A stretch of DNA of 64,000 nucleotides from Rhynchosporium graminicola (Eukaryota > Ascomycota > Leotiomycetes > Helotiales > Ploettnerulaceae), in assembly GCA_900074885.1 (NCBI GenBank), contig FJUW01000047.1, positions 309,353 through 373,352 on the forward strand, given 5' to 3'. The notes below the pieces were generated by a model, which saw only the letters and a list, made by a program, of their open reading frames with translations, ran no database searches and was not told the origin of the DNA. Within the stretch, counting starts at the first letter, position 1; every line of letters starts with the position of its first letter. Of this stretch, positions 37,500 to 50,740 are shown one piece after another. The position numbers and the translations under genes are program-made.

Positions 37500-39128
37500 A
37501 GCTTGCGCATATCGTCACTGAACAAGTCTCGGCTGTTGCTGACAATGACTATCAAAGCGATATCAAAGTTTCTGATGGGTTTGAATGGACGTGTTTCAGA
37601 ACTCGAATATTGATAGAATTGTGCTGAGGTAAAGTTTGTTGATGTGAAGTCCGAAGCGAGGCCAGTACTTGGCCTCCAAATAACGCAGGTACACTTTGAA
37701 TGTGAAAGACACTCTGACAAGGCAATAATCATAACGAAAGCCACTATGAAGAAAAGAGGTCCCAGGCCATGATAACATATACCCAAAGCACATCTCCTCG
37801 TCACTGACTTTTCCTCCTGCCATCTTTCTCTCACGTGAGGTGACTCACCAGGTGCTTGATGCTCACTCAGGATATGCATTTACTTCAATGCAACTCTTGC
37901 ATCACAGCTGGCACAAACACGAAAACATCACGGCCGCGACAGAGAGATAGGAGCGTGAGGACCGCGTCTATTGGAACGAAAGAATGTAGTGGCGCATGTC
38001 CTCTCTTGCATCTGCATCCATCTGCAAGGCTCTAGCATGCCTTGGCGCTGCCCGTTTGAATTATCCGGAGGACTGCACTATCAGGAACCAATCATGAAAC
38101 TTGAAACATCACCGACTGCAGCACGGCGATATGTCGGACACAAGGGCAGTCCCTGGACTGTTGGACATGTGTGAAGGTTTGGCGGGAATCAATAGGAGAA
38201 TTAGTTGCACTAGGAAGTAAAGTATCAGCAGGTTGGGATGAGATATTGTTGATAGCGGGGCGAACAAACGCGAGATAGACGCGGAAAGTCGCGCCATGCT
38301 TGATTGTTATGGATGGCTGAAACTATGTTATCGTATTATGGTTTCCCCGGATTCCTCTCCTCGCGTCTGTTTCAAGATAGTGCAATTCAAGTGAGGATTG
38401 TGCCGATGAGAGGTGGCGTTGGGTGTGCTGGTCTTCGGAGTACGTTCTTCACCATGAAGTATTACTTTACTTATACTGTACGGAGTGCGAGGCACCATCG
38501 GCAGTACAGGCGAATGGAGGGAGGACTGGCTGGGTCAAAGACGGATGTATCACAAGACACGGCTCGGCGAGTACTTCCAAGTGACACGTTCTTTTCATGA
38601 ATTTACCTAGGACGAGGAGATCTCAGTTGCTGAGCTGTTACGACGGGAGTTTCCCAAATCGCGACGCCGCAGACGAATCCTAGCCCCCGATAACCACTTG
38701 GAACGAATGCGCGACTTTGGGACTCCATGTGAATTCACGAACAGTAGTTATAGCACTTAGAGAAGCTCGAGTCCCATGGCCCCCGAAGCCGAGGGCTCGC
38801 AAATTTTACTGGGTGGTGTAGCAGATCTTCGTCATTCCTTTCTTGACATGTCGTTATTTAGTCGACAGAAGACGTTGTAATTGTCTCTATTCTCCGCCTA
38901 TTCGGGAAACAACGGTAGGGTCGCATTCCTCACAGGAGTATTGTCTCAGTATAGACTGTATAATAGATTGATCATCACCCACACATTGAATATATACCTA
39001 TTATTGATATATTCCTACGTGAGTATTCACTGTCTCGATGGCTCGTTCGTTGTAAGGCGCACTCTTATCCTACTTTATCATTGTCCTCCCTCGAGTCTCA
39101 ATGTTCGAGCGACGGTATTCCTATCAAA
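37500..39128. other. Gene-free region between divergent genes
   Basis: It holds the promoters of the F-box-like gene and the MFS transporter. Short open frames at 37337-37879 and 38304-38600 show no domain or codon pattern. No array or RNA gene is seen. Confidence 0.5.
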
Positions 39129-40582
39129 ATGATGGAGCCGAATCTCCACCTTGCTCCCTTGAGTGATGCGAAAACGACAAGCACTTCGCATCCCAGTACT
39201 TCATCCAAGGAGACCGATCACGAATTCGAGGTTGGCAATGTTGAATTCCCCGAAGGAGGTTCGGCATGGCTCGTGGTATTCGGCGCTTGGTGTGCGCTCT
39301 TCTCATCGTTGGGCATTATGAATACAATGGGATCATTTGAAGAATACATATCAACACATCAGTTGAGGGATTATGATTTGTCTGCAGTGGGGTGGATCTT
39401 CAGTCTCTATGCCTTTCTGACATTCGGAGTCGGGCTTTTCGTTGCACCACTTTTTGACAAGTATGGGGCCCGATGGTTGATTCTGCCAGGAAGTGTATTG
39501 GTGGTGGTGAGTATGGATACTATAGAGTATTGTCAGGGTAGGTGTTGGCGTGATTACGACATCAAATACTGCGACCAGTCAGCTAACCAGTTTCCCATAG
39601 AGTATTGGCACTTTGTTGTCGTGTTCAGCATCCTCGGAGGCGTTGGGTCAGCTCTGCTGTTTTCTCCTTCAATCACAGTGGTCGGGCACTACTTCAACAG
39701 ACGACGAGGCATTGCTACTGGTATCGCAACGACAGGAGGAGCAGTCGGGGGCATCGTCTTCCCACTAATCTTGCAATATCTCGTTCCACGTATCGGCTTC
39801 GTACGGGCAACCAAAATCATTGCTCTAATCTCCATGGTCCTCTGTGCTTTTGCCAACGTATTTATCAAAGGGAGAAAGACAACTGGAAGCAATTCCAGTG
39901 CTCGGCTAGATCTAGGAATTCTTGGCCATCCGATATATGCCGTTACCATTCTTGGAATCTTCCTACTCGAGTTTGCTCTGTTTGTACCTTTGACATATAT
40001 CAACTCCTATTGCATTTCGAAAGGCTTCTCTCCAGCTTTCTTTTCATTGGTACTTCCGATGTTGAACGTTGGGTCCTTCCTTGGCCGGCTGCTCCCCGGA
40101 TATCTTGCTGACAAGTATGGAAGGTAAGTGGATCCTTGCGCCTTACAGTCAGCAAAATGCGTCTGCCAGTCAGACAATGATCTGACATCCGCGATAGGTT
40201 CAATGCTGCTATCGTTGCTATTTTTCTGACGGTAATCTCGGTTTTCGGGGTCTGGCTCCCATTCGGAGGGAACAAAGCTGGCATCATGATGTTTGCGTTG
40301 ATTTTTGGGCTCGGGTCCGGCTCTAACATCAGTCTGACACCAGTGTGTATTGGCCAGCTCTGCGATGTCGAGAACTACGGGAGATTCTACTCAACGTGCT
40401 TTTCAATAGTATCGTTGGGCTGTTTGTTTAGAGTTCCGCTCGCAGGCAAGATTCTGGATATGAACCATGGTAACTTTAACGGACTTGTGATCTTTGTTGG
40501 CGCTTGTTACGCAGGTGGTTTGGTAGCTTTCAGCTGCGCCAGAGCTCTGGCGGTGGGATGGAAGCTAGGACAGACATTTTGA
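39129..40582 (+). CDS. MFS transporter, monocarboxylate-permease-like
   Basis: Three exons (39129-39537, 39601-40123, 40198-40582) give 438 residues. The start MMEPNLHLAPL is the first ATG in frame. An N-terminal cytoplasmic tail leads to FPEGGSAWLVVFGAWCALFS, the usual first helix of fungal monocarboxylate-transporter-like proteins. Twelve hydrophobic helices follow. Loop motifs include APLFDKYGARW after helix 2, NRRRGIATGIATTGGAVGG and PGYLADKYGR. The second-exon boundary is set by fit to the family (VVVSMDTIEYCQ joined to EYWHFVVVF). Substrate unknown; relatives carry carboxylates, vitamins or toxins. It stands alone, with no biosynthetic neighbours. The first intron is 63 nt, a multiple of three and free of stops. 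Confidence 0.88.
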
Positions 40583-42048
40583 GGGGGGAAGTTGAAATAC
40601 AACCTGGGATAGATAGGAGAAAGAAACATCACTTATCTTCCTGGCTATTTGTAGTAGCGCTTATACTGAGATTGAAGGAGACAGAAGGTGTCGGAGGATA
40701 TCTCTGATAATGGATCTAGCCGCATTGCATTTTTCAGAGACATACCATACCAACTTTCAACCATTGCACATGCCTGTGCGACAGCATGAAACATGGCTTG
40801 TTTTCTTGATATCGACAATCGTATAAAGGGGCTGATGCAGATGTCTGCCTGTCGGTACCATGTGAACCTCCTTGGATGCAATATGATCATTAGCTATATA
40901 GGGTTTTCGTGGCTAAATAAGGCTGATTTTGAGTTCGTGACGAATAAAAAGCCTAATTTACCAATAGTGATAAAGCATATTCTATAACTACATTAGTGCA
41001 TAGTATATGTTCTTGCGCGATTGTATAGAGTACCTGCCTACCTAAATTGTAAAACATCCTGGGGAAAGCAATTTGCGGACAAACCAGCCGCTGTGTATGG
41101 GAATCTTTGATAGATATCGCCCTACACAGGGGAATGGATTAGCGTCTATCTGAGGTGGCGATTAAACTTTTATATCCCCTAGAGGAACGGGGGAATGTTC
41201 CGATGCGGGTTCGAGTCTATTTAGGAGATCAAAACGAAAACCAAAACCAAAAAGGTCTTGTCAAGGCCGACGGCGCAATATTTTGGTCTGGATCGATAAA
41301 GTACAGTAAGTAGTATCGAGGCTGTGCCGGCCAACTCGTCTCGGGTGAAGCAATTACTCGTAGGTACCTATCCTTGAAATCATAGACCTTCCCCGGCCCC
41401 TCCTTTATCAGAGTTGGCACTTGAGTGAAGTTGTCAAATGGTTGCGCGACTTTGAAGATGTTTTCTATCAACAAATCTAAAAATATGATAGGGTTGTGAC
41501 TTTGAAGCCACGATACTCGATTACATGTTTAGTGCATAGTTGCCAGTCTCTCTTCGCGAAAGGAGATGAAGTGCATGCATGATATAAGATTTCACACGAA
41601 CACGCACATGCACACGCACACGCACACGCACTCTCCGAGCCGCTGTCATACTAAGTATAGGAGGTAGGTAGATTCCGCATTTAGCACAACTTAGCAAGAT
41701 ACCCAAGCCAAGGTAGGCAGGCAGTTAGTGCGCCGACCAGCGCCAGCACCAAGCTACCTTACCTAGTAGATACATCGACTAGGAAAGTTGGCGTCTGCCA
41801 GGGTCTTGTCTTCACAGCGTGGAACTCGAGCTGGAAGAAGGTTGTGACCCCGAGGAAGGGAGAAAGTGAGGAAGTGAGGAGTATGGGGATGGTTGAATGG
41901 ATACTGGGAATTGGAATGGATGAGATACCTAGGTAGGTCGGTAGATAGATAAGTAGTGACCTTAGGTATATTACCTATATGTTACATTACCTACCTAGGT
42001 ATATAGGTATATTGTACCTTCGTACGGAGTGTGTATCTCGACAAATAG

Positions 42049-42050
<2 letters not shown>

Positions 42051-42081
<31 letters not shown>

Positions 42082-42082
42082 C
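42051..42082. repeat. CAAT tetranucleotide microsatellite
   Basis: Eight CAAT units in the far upstream region of the hybrid kinase gene. Confidence 0.9.
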
Positions 42083-42158
42083 CAATGGCCATGTCAGATA
42101 TCTCTGTTATATATTACCTATAGGTTCATTCATTCCATTCTTGTTACCTGCCTACCTA

Positions 42159-42268
42159 TATACCTACATACCTACATACCTACATACCTACATACCTACA
42201 TACCTACATACCTACATACCTACATACCGACATACCGACATACCTACATACCGACATACCTACCTAAT
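42159..42268. repeat. 8-bp minisatellite (CCTACATA), with CCGACATA variants
   Basis: About thirteen head-to-tail 8-bp units; the right end contains three CCGACATA variant units interspersed with standard ones. Confidence 0.92.
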
Positions 42269-43375
42269 CTTGCCAACTTTATTTTTCCATGATTTACCTG
42301 CCCGCTATTACCATAGGTAGGTAGGTAGGTTAGGTACCTCATTAATACGAAATGACAATTATTCCCATACTCCCGTCGTCTCGGTCTCGGTCTCGATCCG
42401 GTTGCCTTTCTTGCAAATAACCAGCTCACCCTGCCCTGCCTTCCAAGTTTCCATCGCCCCTGGAGGCCCTGCCCTGCCCTGGTCATCCGCCTCCCCTGCC
42501 CACCCCATTTCAACTCAACCTAAGGTACCTACCTACCTAAGTTAAGATAACTCAACTTACCGCTGTACCTACTAAGTAAATAACTTCGTAAATTACCTAA
42601 ATTACCTAGTTTACCTCCGTACTAGCTCACTACCCAGGTAGGTAGTAGCAGGTACCTTACCTAGTCAGCCACCTTACCTAGTAACTTTAACTTCAGTTGA
42701 CTTCGAACTCAATCCGTCCCGTCCCGCCGCGCTTGCCCCCGCCTCGCCTCGTCTCGTATCTCCGCTCCTTTACTTTGCTTCTTCGCGATTCAACCCTCGC
42801 GATTTCTCTCCTTCTCCCTCTCCTCTCTCCCTGTCGCTCTCCTCCCCTCTCCTCACCCTACCTCACCCTACCTCACCGTCGCTCCCTCTAACATTCCAGT
42901 CTTTTTCCTGAGAAACTGTGAAACAGAAGCAGACAATCATACCAGACAGATTATGGCCTTGTGAATCTACCCTGAAGCCCAACTCAACTGCCAGATTTTG
43001 TCGTGTCGTGTCGTGGTCTGCTCTTTTTCTATGCTGCACTGCGCTCGCCAAGGTTACCGCTCTCAACGACCGGACCGGACCGGACAGGACAGGACAGGAT
43101 AGGAGAGGATAGGATAGGATAGGATAGGAAAAGAGGGCACGAGGCCAGAGGTGTGAACACAAGACACCCCCTCTCGTTGAGTTCGTACCTCTCTTCGATT
43201 TCCGGTAGCATCAATTGCGCTTCGCAGATTGCCAGCAACCCTCCCAAACGACCCGCGGAACATGTATCGAGCCCGTTGATTGCTGCGACCCTCGCCCGTG
43301 TCGATTGGACGAGAGGCAGGGCGGTCCCATCACATCGGCGAATATCCCCAGCTCGGATCGCCTTTGAACTTCAGG

Positions 43376-46300
43376 ATGCGAGTTGGTATTCGGGAGCAAC
43401 TGGGGGCTGTCGTATTGCTGGTGGCTCTTGTTCCTTTGGCTGTGCTGTCAATCTCCGTTTGGATTAATAACAAGAACTTTGTGGTCCAGATTACTTCCCA
43501 GGAGCTTAGTCTGACAGCGAGCCTGAAGGCCTCGCAGATTGCCTCGGACTTACTTCTGATACAGTCAACATGTGCTACCATTACAACTCGCATATTGCTG
43601 AACCAGGCTTTGAAGTCATACTACAAGGGACCTCAGACGGCAACGAACTTTACCGCTGCACTCAACGATGTCAGCAGTGCCTTGGACAGTATGGGGTCCA
43701 TTTCCTTTGGCAGGCATATGTCCCGTGTCTAAGAAACCTTTTGTAGAATGTTCAAGTGAACTCATCCAGACAAACCTTCCCAAACACATCTCCCAAATGT
43801 GATATGCTCTTGCTAATACTGCGATTTTCCAGGTGGTGGCTTCTCATCTTTGCTTCAGATAATAGTCTTCTCACGCAACTCGACCATTGGAGGAAATGGA
43901 AGGGAAAATGCTTCGTTGGGACTTATCAAGGCAACCGCACCAAACTCAGGAATTCGATTGCCCTATCAGTATCCGAACCTCACCTATGCCATGCTTGGTG
44001 ACGATTCTGATCTCGGATATCCAGCAGCTCTATATCCAAATATAACATACACCCAGACCGACCAGCCTGATCCTATGGACCCATCTGTCAACGCAACCTC
44101 AGCAATGGCATTCAATGACCTCCCTTTGAATAATACGGCTGAGCTTCTCCTTGGACCACTGCAAATCAACGACTCATACGCTCTGGTCTCCCTTACGCTC
44201 CCCATTACGGACAACTTGGATCGTCGGATAGTGCTAGGATACATGACTGTTGTAGCTGCGGCGACTTCACTTATTAGTGTTACACAATCACGCGAAGGGT
44301 TAGCTAAGACGGGTGTCGTACTTCTTGTGGGTCCGAATCGGCGGGAAAATCTATTTCGATACGAGTACCGCCCATCTGACGCCAGTTACGATGCGGATCC
44401 CAAAACCATTGGGGATGGCTTCGTAAAATATGTCTTTCCGCCATTTCCATTTCAGGGCCAATCCGATCGACATGGGAAATATTTGTAAGAAGACCTCATT
44501 TCTTTGCTGATCTCACCGGCATAATGAATAAGCAATGGTTCTATCACCCAAATCTGACAAATCCTCCTCCAGTGATTTTCACTAGTCTAATTCTTCAGCA
44601 GAAAAAACCTCTCGGACTTTGGCTCCTCCAATTTTAGTTTGCGATCATATCCTGCCGCTTTAGAAGGGTTCACGAAGCATCTTCCGAACTCTGTAAATAG
44701 TGCCGATAGCCATTTGACGACGCCAAACGAAGAAAATCGCAGCGTGGCTGTGGGATGGGCGAGGCCGCAGAGCTCCCTTGTTTCTTGGCTGCTCATTGTT
44801 GAGCAAAGCCACGAAGAAGCCTGGTCTCCGATCGAACGCCTTCGGACGATTGTCCTCGCTTGCGTATTTGGAACCGTTGGGCTTGTTCTCGTTGTGGTCC
44901 TTCCCCTAGCCCATTACAGTGTGCGCCCCATTCGGAGGTTGCGAGACGCCACTGAGAAGTCCATTGCACCACCGGGATACACCCCAAATGGAAGCATCCG
45001 AACAAGTCATGAAATGTCTGGAGACGAAATAGGCGAATTGGAGCATCGGAACAGCAATTCGCAGCGTTCGAAGAAAGGCCTATTTGTCAGGCTCAAACAA
45101 ATGAGACCAGGTTCGAGACGGAAGACAATCGTTGAGAGGCATGAGGATGAGAGGAGGCGGGTGGTAAAAATTCCTGGGAAGGTCCGAGACAGGAAACATT
45201 TTATCACGGATGAGCTTACAGAGCTGACCAGTGAGCCTCTATGTTATCTTTCGAATATTTCGTATACTGACTGGTTCTCAAGGCACTTTCAATGACATGT
45301 CGGATGAGCTCATGCTCCAATATTCCAGCCTCGAAAAGAAAGTCGCCGAGCGTACCGAGGAATTGGAAATCAGCAAGAGAGCTGCCGAGGCTGCCAACGA
45401 GAGCAAGACTCTTTTCATCGCCAACATCTCGCATGAGCTGAAGACACCTCTGAATGGTATTCTAGGCATGTGTGCAGTATGTATGGGCGAAGACGACCTT
45501 CCCAAAATCAAGCGCAGTCTCGGAATTGTCTACAAGTCCGGAGATTTGCTCTTACATCTACTCAACGACCTTCTACTTTTCAGTAAGAACCAAATCGGCC
45601 AGCAATTGAGCCTCGAAGAGAAGGAATTCCGTCTCTCCGATGTCAAGACTCAGATCCTCACTATATTCGCGAAGCAAGTTCAAGAGGGCCATATCAAGTT
45701 CAGCGTGAAGTTCGTTGGCACCGATGCTGAGCCAGGTGTGGAGCCCACAACCGGAAAACCGTTGCCAGCTCTTGGTCCAGGTGGAATAGGGCGACTAAAG
45801 GACCTCTTCCTTTGGGGTGATCAGCATCGCATTCTTCAAGTTATCATAAACCTCGTCAGCAACAGCTTGAAGTTCACCCCCGAAGGAGGCAAAGTAGAGG
45901 TTCGAATAAAATGCTTGGGCGAAGCGGAATCTCTTTCCGATTTGAGCAGAAATTCTATGGGGGGATCTAAGCAAAGCAGCCACCGAGCGTCGAGAAATAA
46001 GCATCGTAATGACTCCAGCTCAAACGCCTCGCAGGCCTCAAGAAAACATTCCAGTTCAACACAGCCTCCTCTAGGAACAGCCCTCCAGATCAACCCAATG
46101 GACTCCAAAGCTACTTCGAGAATACAATTTCGGGAAAGGTCACGGTCACCTCCGCCTCTGAACGCGCGAACCCTGGTGTTTCAATTCGAAGTCGAAGATA
46201 CTGGACCTGGCATTCCCGACCAGCTCAAAGACCGAGTATTTGAGCCTTTTGTCCAAGGCGACCTAGGGTTGAGTAAGAAGTATGGTGGAACGGGCTTGGG

Positions 46301-47444
46301 TCTGAGTATTTGTTCTCAGCTGGCCGGATTGATGGGTGGTAATATAACCCTCACCAATATCGAACCTCATGGTTCAATGTTCACAATGAGGATACCTCTG
46401 AAGCACACCAAATCTCGACCTCCATCAACCTCAAGCACAGACCCTCAGGGATCGAGACCTGCCAGCACATATAGCAACACCGAAGGCACTCGGCCTATGT
46501 CCAAGACGCCAGGTGACGCCAGTCCGAAACCAAAATTTGAGAAGGACTCCCAGCCACGTCTTGTTGGTCTTAGTCAACCGTTCTTTGCTTCGACAACAGC
46601 CCACTCGCCCCCAGCCAAAGATCCTGAAGGTCAACTTGCTGCGCTATCAAAGGCGGCTGCAAAGGAACCAGGATCGAAGCTTCGGGTTCTTGTAGCAGAG
46701 GTACGTAATGCAACAGCACCCATAATCTGTGGTAGATTCGGTGCTTCGATGGCTTTCGATGTCCATAGTTTTCATGTCGCTTGTACTGACTTGTGATCAT
46801 AGGACAATCTGATTAATATCGAGATCGTCCTTCGGTAAGTCTATTCGCAACTCTTGCAACATATTGTGGTCTGGCTAATCCCTTCCACAGTATGCTAAAA
46901 CTGGAAGATATCTATGATGTCGTGATTGCCAAAGATGGACAAGAAGCCTACGAAACAGTCAAGGATCGGATGTCAAAGGGGGAGTTCTTCGACTTGATCT
47001 TCATGGACGTTCAAGTAAGTCACCTACCTCACTTTGAAAAGATGTACTGATCTACCAAAGATGCCAAACCTCGACGGCCTCCAAAGCACCCGACTCATTC
47101 GGCAGATGGGATACTCTGCGCCAATAGTCGCACTTACAGCATTCTCAGAGGAAAGCAACGTGAAAGACTGTTATGATTCTGGGATGGATATGTTCCTCAG
47201 GTAAGCAGCACAGACTCAACTTCTTGGGATTTTACTCTAACATTGGGCAATTAGCAAACCCATCAGACGACCAGCTCTAAAACAAGTCTTGAAAAAATTT
47301 GCGACAATCCCTGAAGAGATTGAGACATCATCTGTCACCAACAAAAGCAGCACTACACCTTCGGAAACAGATGTTTCGGGCTCGACAAGCAAAATGGATG
47401 AACCGACGAAGACAGCTGCCGACGGCACACCCCGTCCACCATGA
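43376..47444 (+). CDS. Hybrid sensor histidine kinase, Sln1-like osmosensor
   Basis: The start [15 protein letters not shown] leads into membrane helix 1. A long extracellular region with several N-glycosylation motifs follows (RNSTIGG, PNLTY, LNNTA), then helix 2 ([20 protein letters not shown]). A HAMP-like linker follows ([14 protein letters not shown]), then a coiled coil ([13 protein letters not shown]) and the phospho-acceptor H-box ([16 protein letters not shown]). The ATPase has N-box [15 protein letters not shown]1 DTGPGIP, F-box FEPFVQGD and G2 GTGLGLS, with a Ser-rich insert between N and G1. The receiver spans [13 protein letters not shown], the acceptor Asp in FMDVQMPNLDG, ALTAFSE and the Lys of SKPIRRP. 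In yeast, Sln1 signals through Ypd1 and Ssk1 to the HOG MAP-kinase path. About nine exons; length near 1,150 residues. No break seen. Confidence 0.92.
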
Positions 47445-50197
47445 AAAGGAACAGATAAACTCGTGCTCTATAATCATTTCGATTCTCCTGTTGAAAGACA
47501 TATTGGCTACCACAGCCGAAAGACATTGAGTTGAAGGAGAACTTTTGTAATGTTCAAAGAATACCCACGAATTTTATTTGTTAGCGAAAACGATAGGCGC
47601 GATCTCTTCTGCAATCGCGGAATAAGGAGAACAGCATGCGTGATTTTTCAGGATACCAAAAGCGGATATTGGGTTGAAATCCTCGCCTGATTTGTTTGAT
47701 CGATTGAGTATCATCCGAGCGAGACAATTGTTCATTCTTAGGGATTGCGGGGCCACAGATGAGAGAAGCCTTCGGTACATCGCTCTTCTGAACATAAAGG
47801 GAGCGGAGGTCGGCGTCTAAAGTAATCCAGAGATGCGGTAGTTGGCTAGAACCATCTACTTTAATAATGTAAGATCTTGACTAGTAAATTAAACTGTCTA
47901 AATCATCTGTGAATCATCGTCGGAGAAGGTGTCTTCGTGTTCTCGGGAAAGCGTCTCATGGGAGAATGTATGCCAACGAAAACTGCTACGTGCTCCGAAA
48001 CATGATACGATCATTCGTCGCCTGTTGGGTTTCTGTAGATACCAGGCAAGTACATTGAGGGATCACGTGGCAGATATCATCTGATTGCCTCAGGACATCT
48101 TTGGAAGCCAATTGTGGCCTGGGATTTCTGCTTGGAAGGTTTGAACAAAATATTTCTTTCGTGATCGCTGAGTGTCTTCATCACACTCATAACTTCGACG
48201 AGGAGATCAAATACGACCGACAGCACCCCAAGACAGCCATCTAGTGCCGTTTCCCTACCACTCAGTCCCTCACCATAGGTAACCCTTGCGGCAGTCAGGC
48301 ACAATGAGCACTATTCCCATAGGCTCAGGCTTCTCGTCGTAGGACCTGCATATTTATTCACTTACGATTATTCGCTGTAAGCAAATTTTGTCTACGGATA
48401 CTTGGATCCAAACGAGCAACGATCCGGTGGGTTTTGTCAAGCGATAGGTGATAGGTGATAAGAGCACGCATGTCCAGTCCTCTTCTCATCTACAACGCGT
48501 CCAATTCCGAAAAGACGCTTGACAGTAACAATCTAACGATCGAAGGAAATATGATAGCTGACGTTGTGTTTTTGAGAATTAGCTCAATCGATCACTAGGT
48601 ACATATACTTGTCAATCTCTAAATCCTGTGCTGGTACCTGGACTTGATACTCAACTCAATTATCTTATCCGCGAGCGTAACAAAACGTTTGTATATAAGC
48701 CCTCGGAATTCGGGTTTGTTGGAATTCGGGTTTGAATCGGACTCGATCAGAGAGAATCATAGTCAGCGACCTCATATCCAGTAGCAGGTGCTTCACTCTT
48801 TTGATCCCTTTCTCTCCGATGTACGAGGATATGTTTCGTCGGGTCTCCTCTTCTGGCAAGTGATCTATCATATACTGAAGAGCTCTCTTGTTTAAACGCC
48901 AATGCAGAAACGGGCGCCTTTCGCTGTTGCTCTTGCCATGCTGTCTGTAGCTTTATTGGGCCTGAAGAGCAAACCGACCATGATGCATCGATCCGATGTG
49001 GAAGCATGGTTAGTTACGATTCTTCGAATATCGAAGTCACTTCTTATTGCTACTTGTCACTTTTTATTATTGTTTTCATTCATAGTCTCTACAAGTTGCG
49101 CAATATTTAGAACTGTTTTCGGCCGAGTGATTTAGAGGCTACGGATACTTAAGATAGTCAGTTCTAGCTAAGATCATATCCTGTGATACCTGCGCAAGTT
49201 CGTATTTCACATTCCGAGCAAAAAAGACAACTGCACAACATCTGAACTAAGACACGCCTTCCATCAAGTTGAGCGCAATATTATTGTCAAATGTTCGTGT
49301 CGAGCCACAAATGACGCTCTGCAAGCACGTCACCGGTACGGACCTCATGACGAAGTTCTGGGTTTAATCGAGGTCCCTTCGACGGAAATAACACCTTTGG
49401 GCGGTTGGAACTTGACACAGATCAAGTTCAAGAAGGCCTATGAAATGTATGGAGCCTTCTATTTACTTCTAATTCGAGTGTCACACTTATAGGCTTGCAG
49501 GCAGATTACGATCAACGGCCTCGCTCGTTCAACAGTTTTTCCCACTTTGTATTCAACGAAGCCGCTGCTTTTTTCATTGTGTCTAACCTGGGTTTATTAA
49601 AACTCAGGAAGTGGTATGTAGTATTCTCAAATATCCTTTATTGCTACGAGCCACGTTTACGTGTCATTTGCACGTTTGCTGTTATAACAGAAGTTTTATC
49701 CTTTAACGACGGCGCTCTCGGACTGCTGTAACAATGAGAGCACCTTAAATGAGAGGCTGGATATCTCGCTCGCCGCGCAGCTTCGGCTGCAGCACAGCAC
49801 AGCATAGCACAGCACTCCAGCTCCAAAGCGAACAGTCAATCACCATGCCATACTTCGTTCGACCCTTCACACAAGATGCAACGACAGGCAGAAAAGGTCC
49901 CCAAAGCCGCTTGCAGGCCAGATCAGTTCCGGGGGGTCAGTCTAACATCGACGCCTACCTAGTGAGTCACGATGGCTATTTCAGAGAGCCGCCCTGTTTT
50001 ATATCGGTACGTAGCCTTGCAGAAGCATGTGACTAACCTTCATTATCGTAGTCACGATGCCACGGGATGAGGGGTGGGCCTGTTACCTACCTTTCCTTGC
50101 CTTGGTAGGGTTCGTTGGTGTTCAAAGTAAAGTTACAAATAACCCCATATGCCCCAGTACGCGTGGGATAATGTTGCAACAGAGTAGCATTGCAAAT

Positions 50198-50252
50198 CAA
50201 CAGCAATATCAATATCAAGATCAGTATCAGTATCAGTATCAGTATCAAAATA
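50198..50252. repeat. TATCAG/TATCAA hexanucleotide array
   Basis: About eight TATCAR units in tandem, upstream of the C2H2 protein gene. Confidence 0.88.
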
Positions 50253-50548
50253 TCGATATTCGGACACGACTTTCAACACCACGACTTTCTTTCCCATTCA
50301 CCTCTTCCTAGACGCCGGACCCCGTCCAGCCAACCGAGCCAACCGAGCCCCTCCCCTCCAAGCAATCTGCCAAGCCGGACCCCTGTGTCTTCACCAGAGC
50401 ACGCTAGGCCAGGCGAGGCGAGCGAGGTGAATGATCCATTTCGAGCCATTTCGAGCTGCACTGCAACAATAGTATAACTCGCGCCTCAATTCAACAATTC
50501 AACAACCACTTGCGCCGACTCGTAAGGTGCCGCCACAACCACCCCACC

Positions 50549-50607
50549 ATAGTATCAATACCAATACCAAACACCAATACCAATACCAATACCAATACCA
50601 ACAACTA
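50549..50607. repeat. CAATAC hexanucleotide array
   Basis: About nine CAATAC units, one interrupted (CAAACAC), about 135 bp before the C2H2 start codon, probably inside the 5' leader. Confidence 0.88.
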
Positions 50608-50740
50608 TCAACATACGGGAATCGCCAGCCAGCCAGACATCTTGTGCACTGCGCTGCTGCCTTTGCCTTCACCTCTCTCTTCTGCCTCCACGGTTCAGCT
50701 GCCGCCTGCTCCCTCCCGCTCCATACATAATCCAGACACG

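Larger units (their letters stand above)
40583..43375. other. Long repeat-rich intergenic region upstream of the hybrid kinase
   Basis: No gene is supported. From 41030 it becomes rich in TACCTAGGTA-like words (41030, 41660, 41755, 41930-42010, 42310-42680). It holds a CAAT array, an 8-bp minisatellite, CCCTG/TGCCC clusters (42425-42485), and GGACA and GGATA short arrays (43080-43130). The last 650 bp before the kinase start are C/T-rich, as expected for a long 5' leader. Confidence 0.6.
47445..50740. other. Gene-poor region
   Basis: No complete gene is supported. A plus-strand stretch at about 49230-49620 reads like two broken exons (see findings). The last 600 bp (from 50100) are the leader and promoter of the C2H2 gene and contain two hexanucleotide arrays. 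Confidence 0.5.

Noticed and set aside
39081..39128. Upstream extension of the MFS transporter
   Set aside because: It would start at TTG; the first ATG in frame is at 39129 and fits the family.
41190..41225. tRNA-like B-box (GGGTTCGAGTC)
   Set aside because: The flanking bases do not form a T stem or acceptor stem and no A box lies at the right distance.
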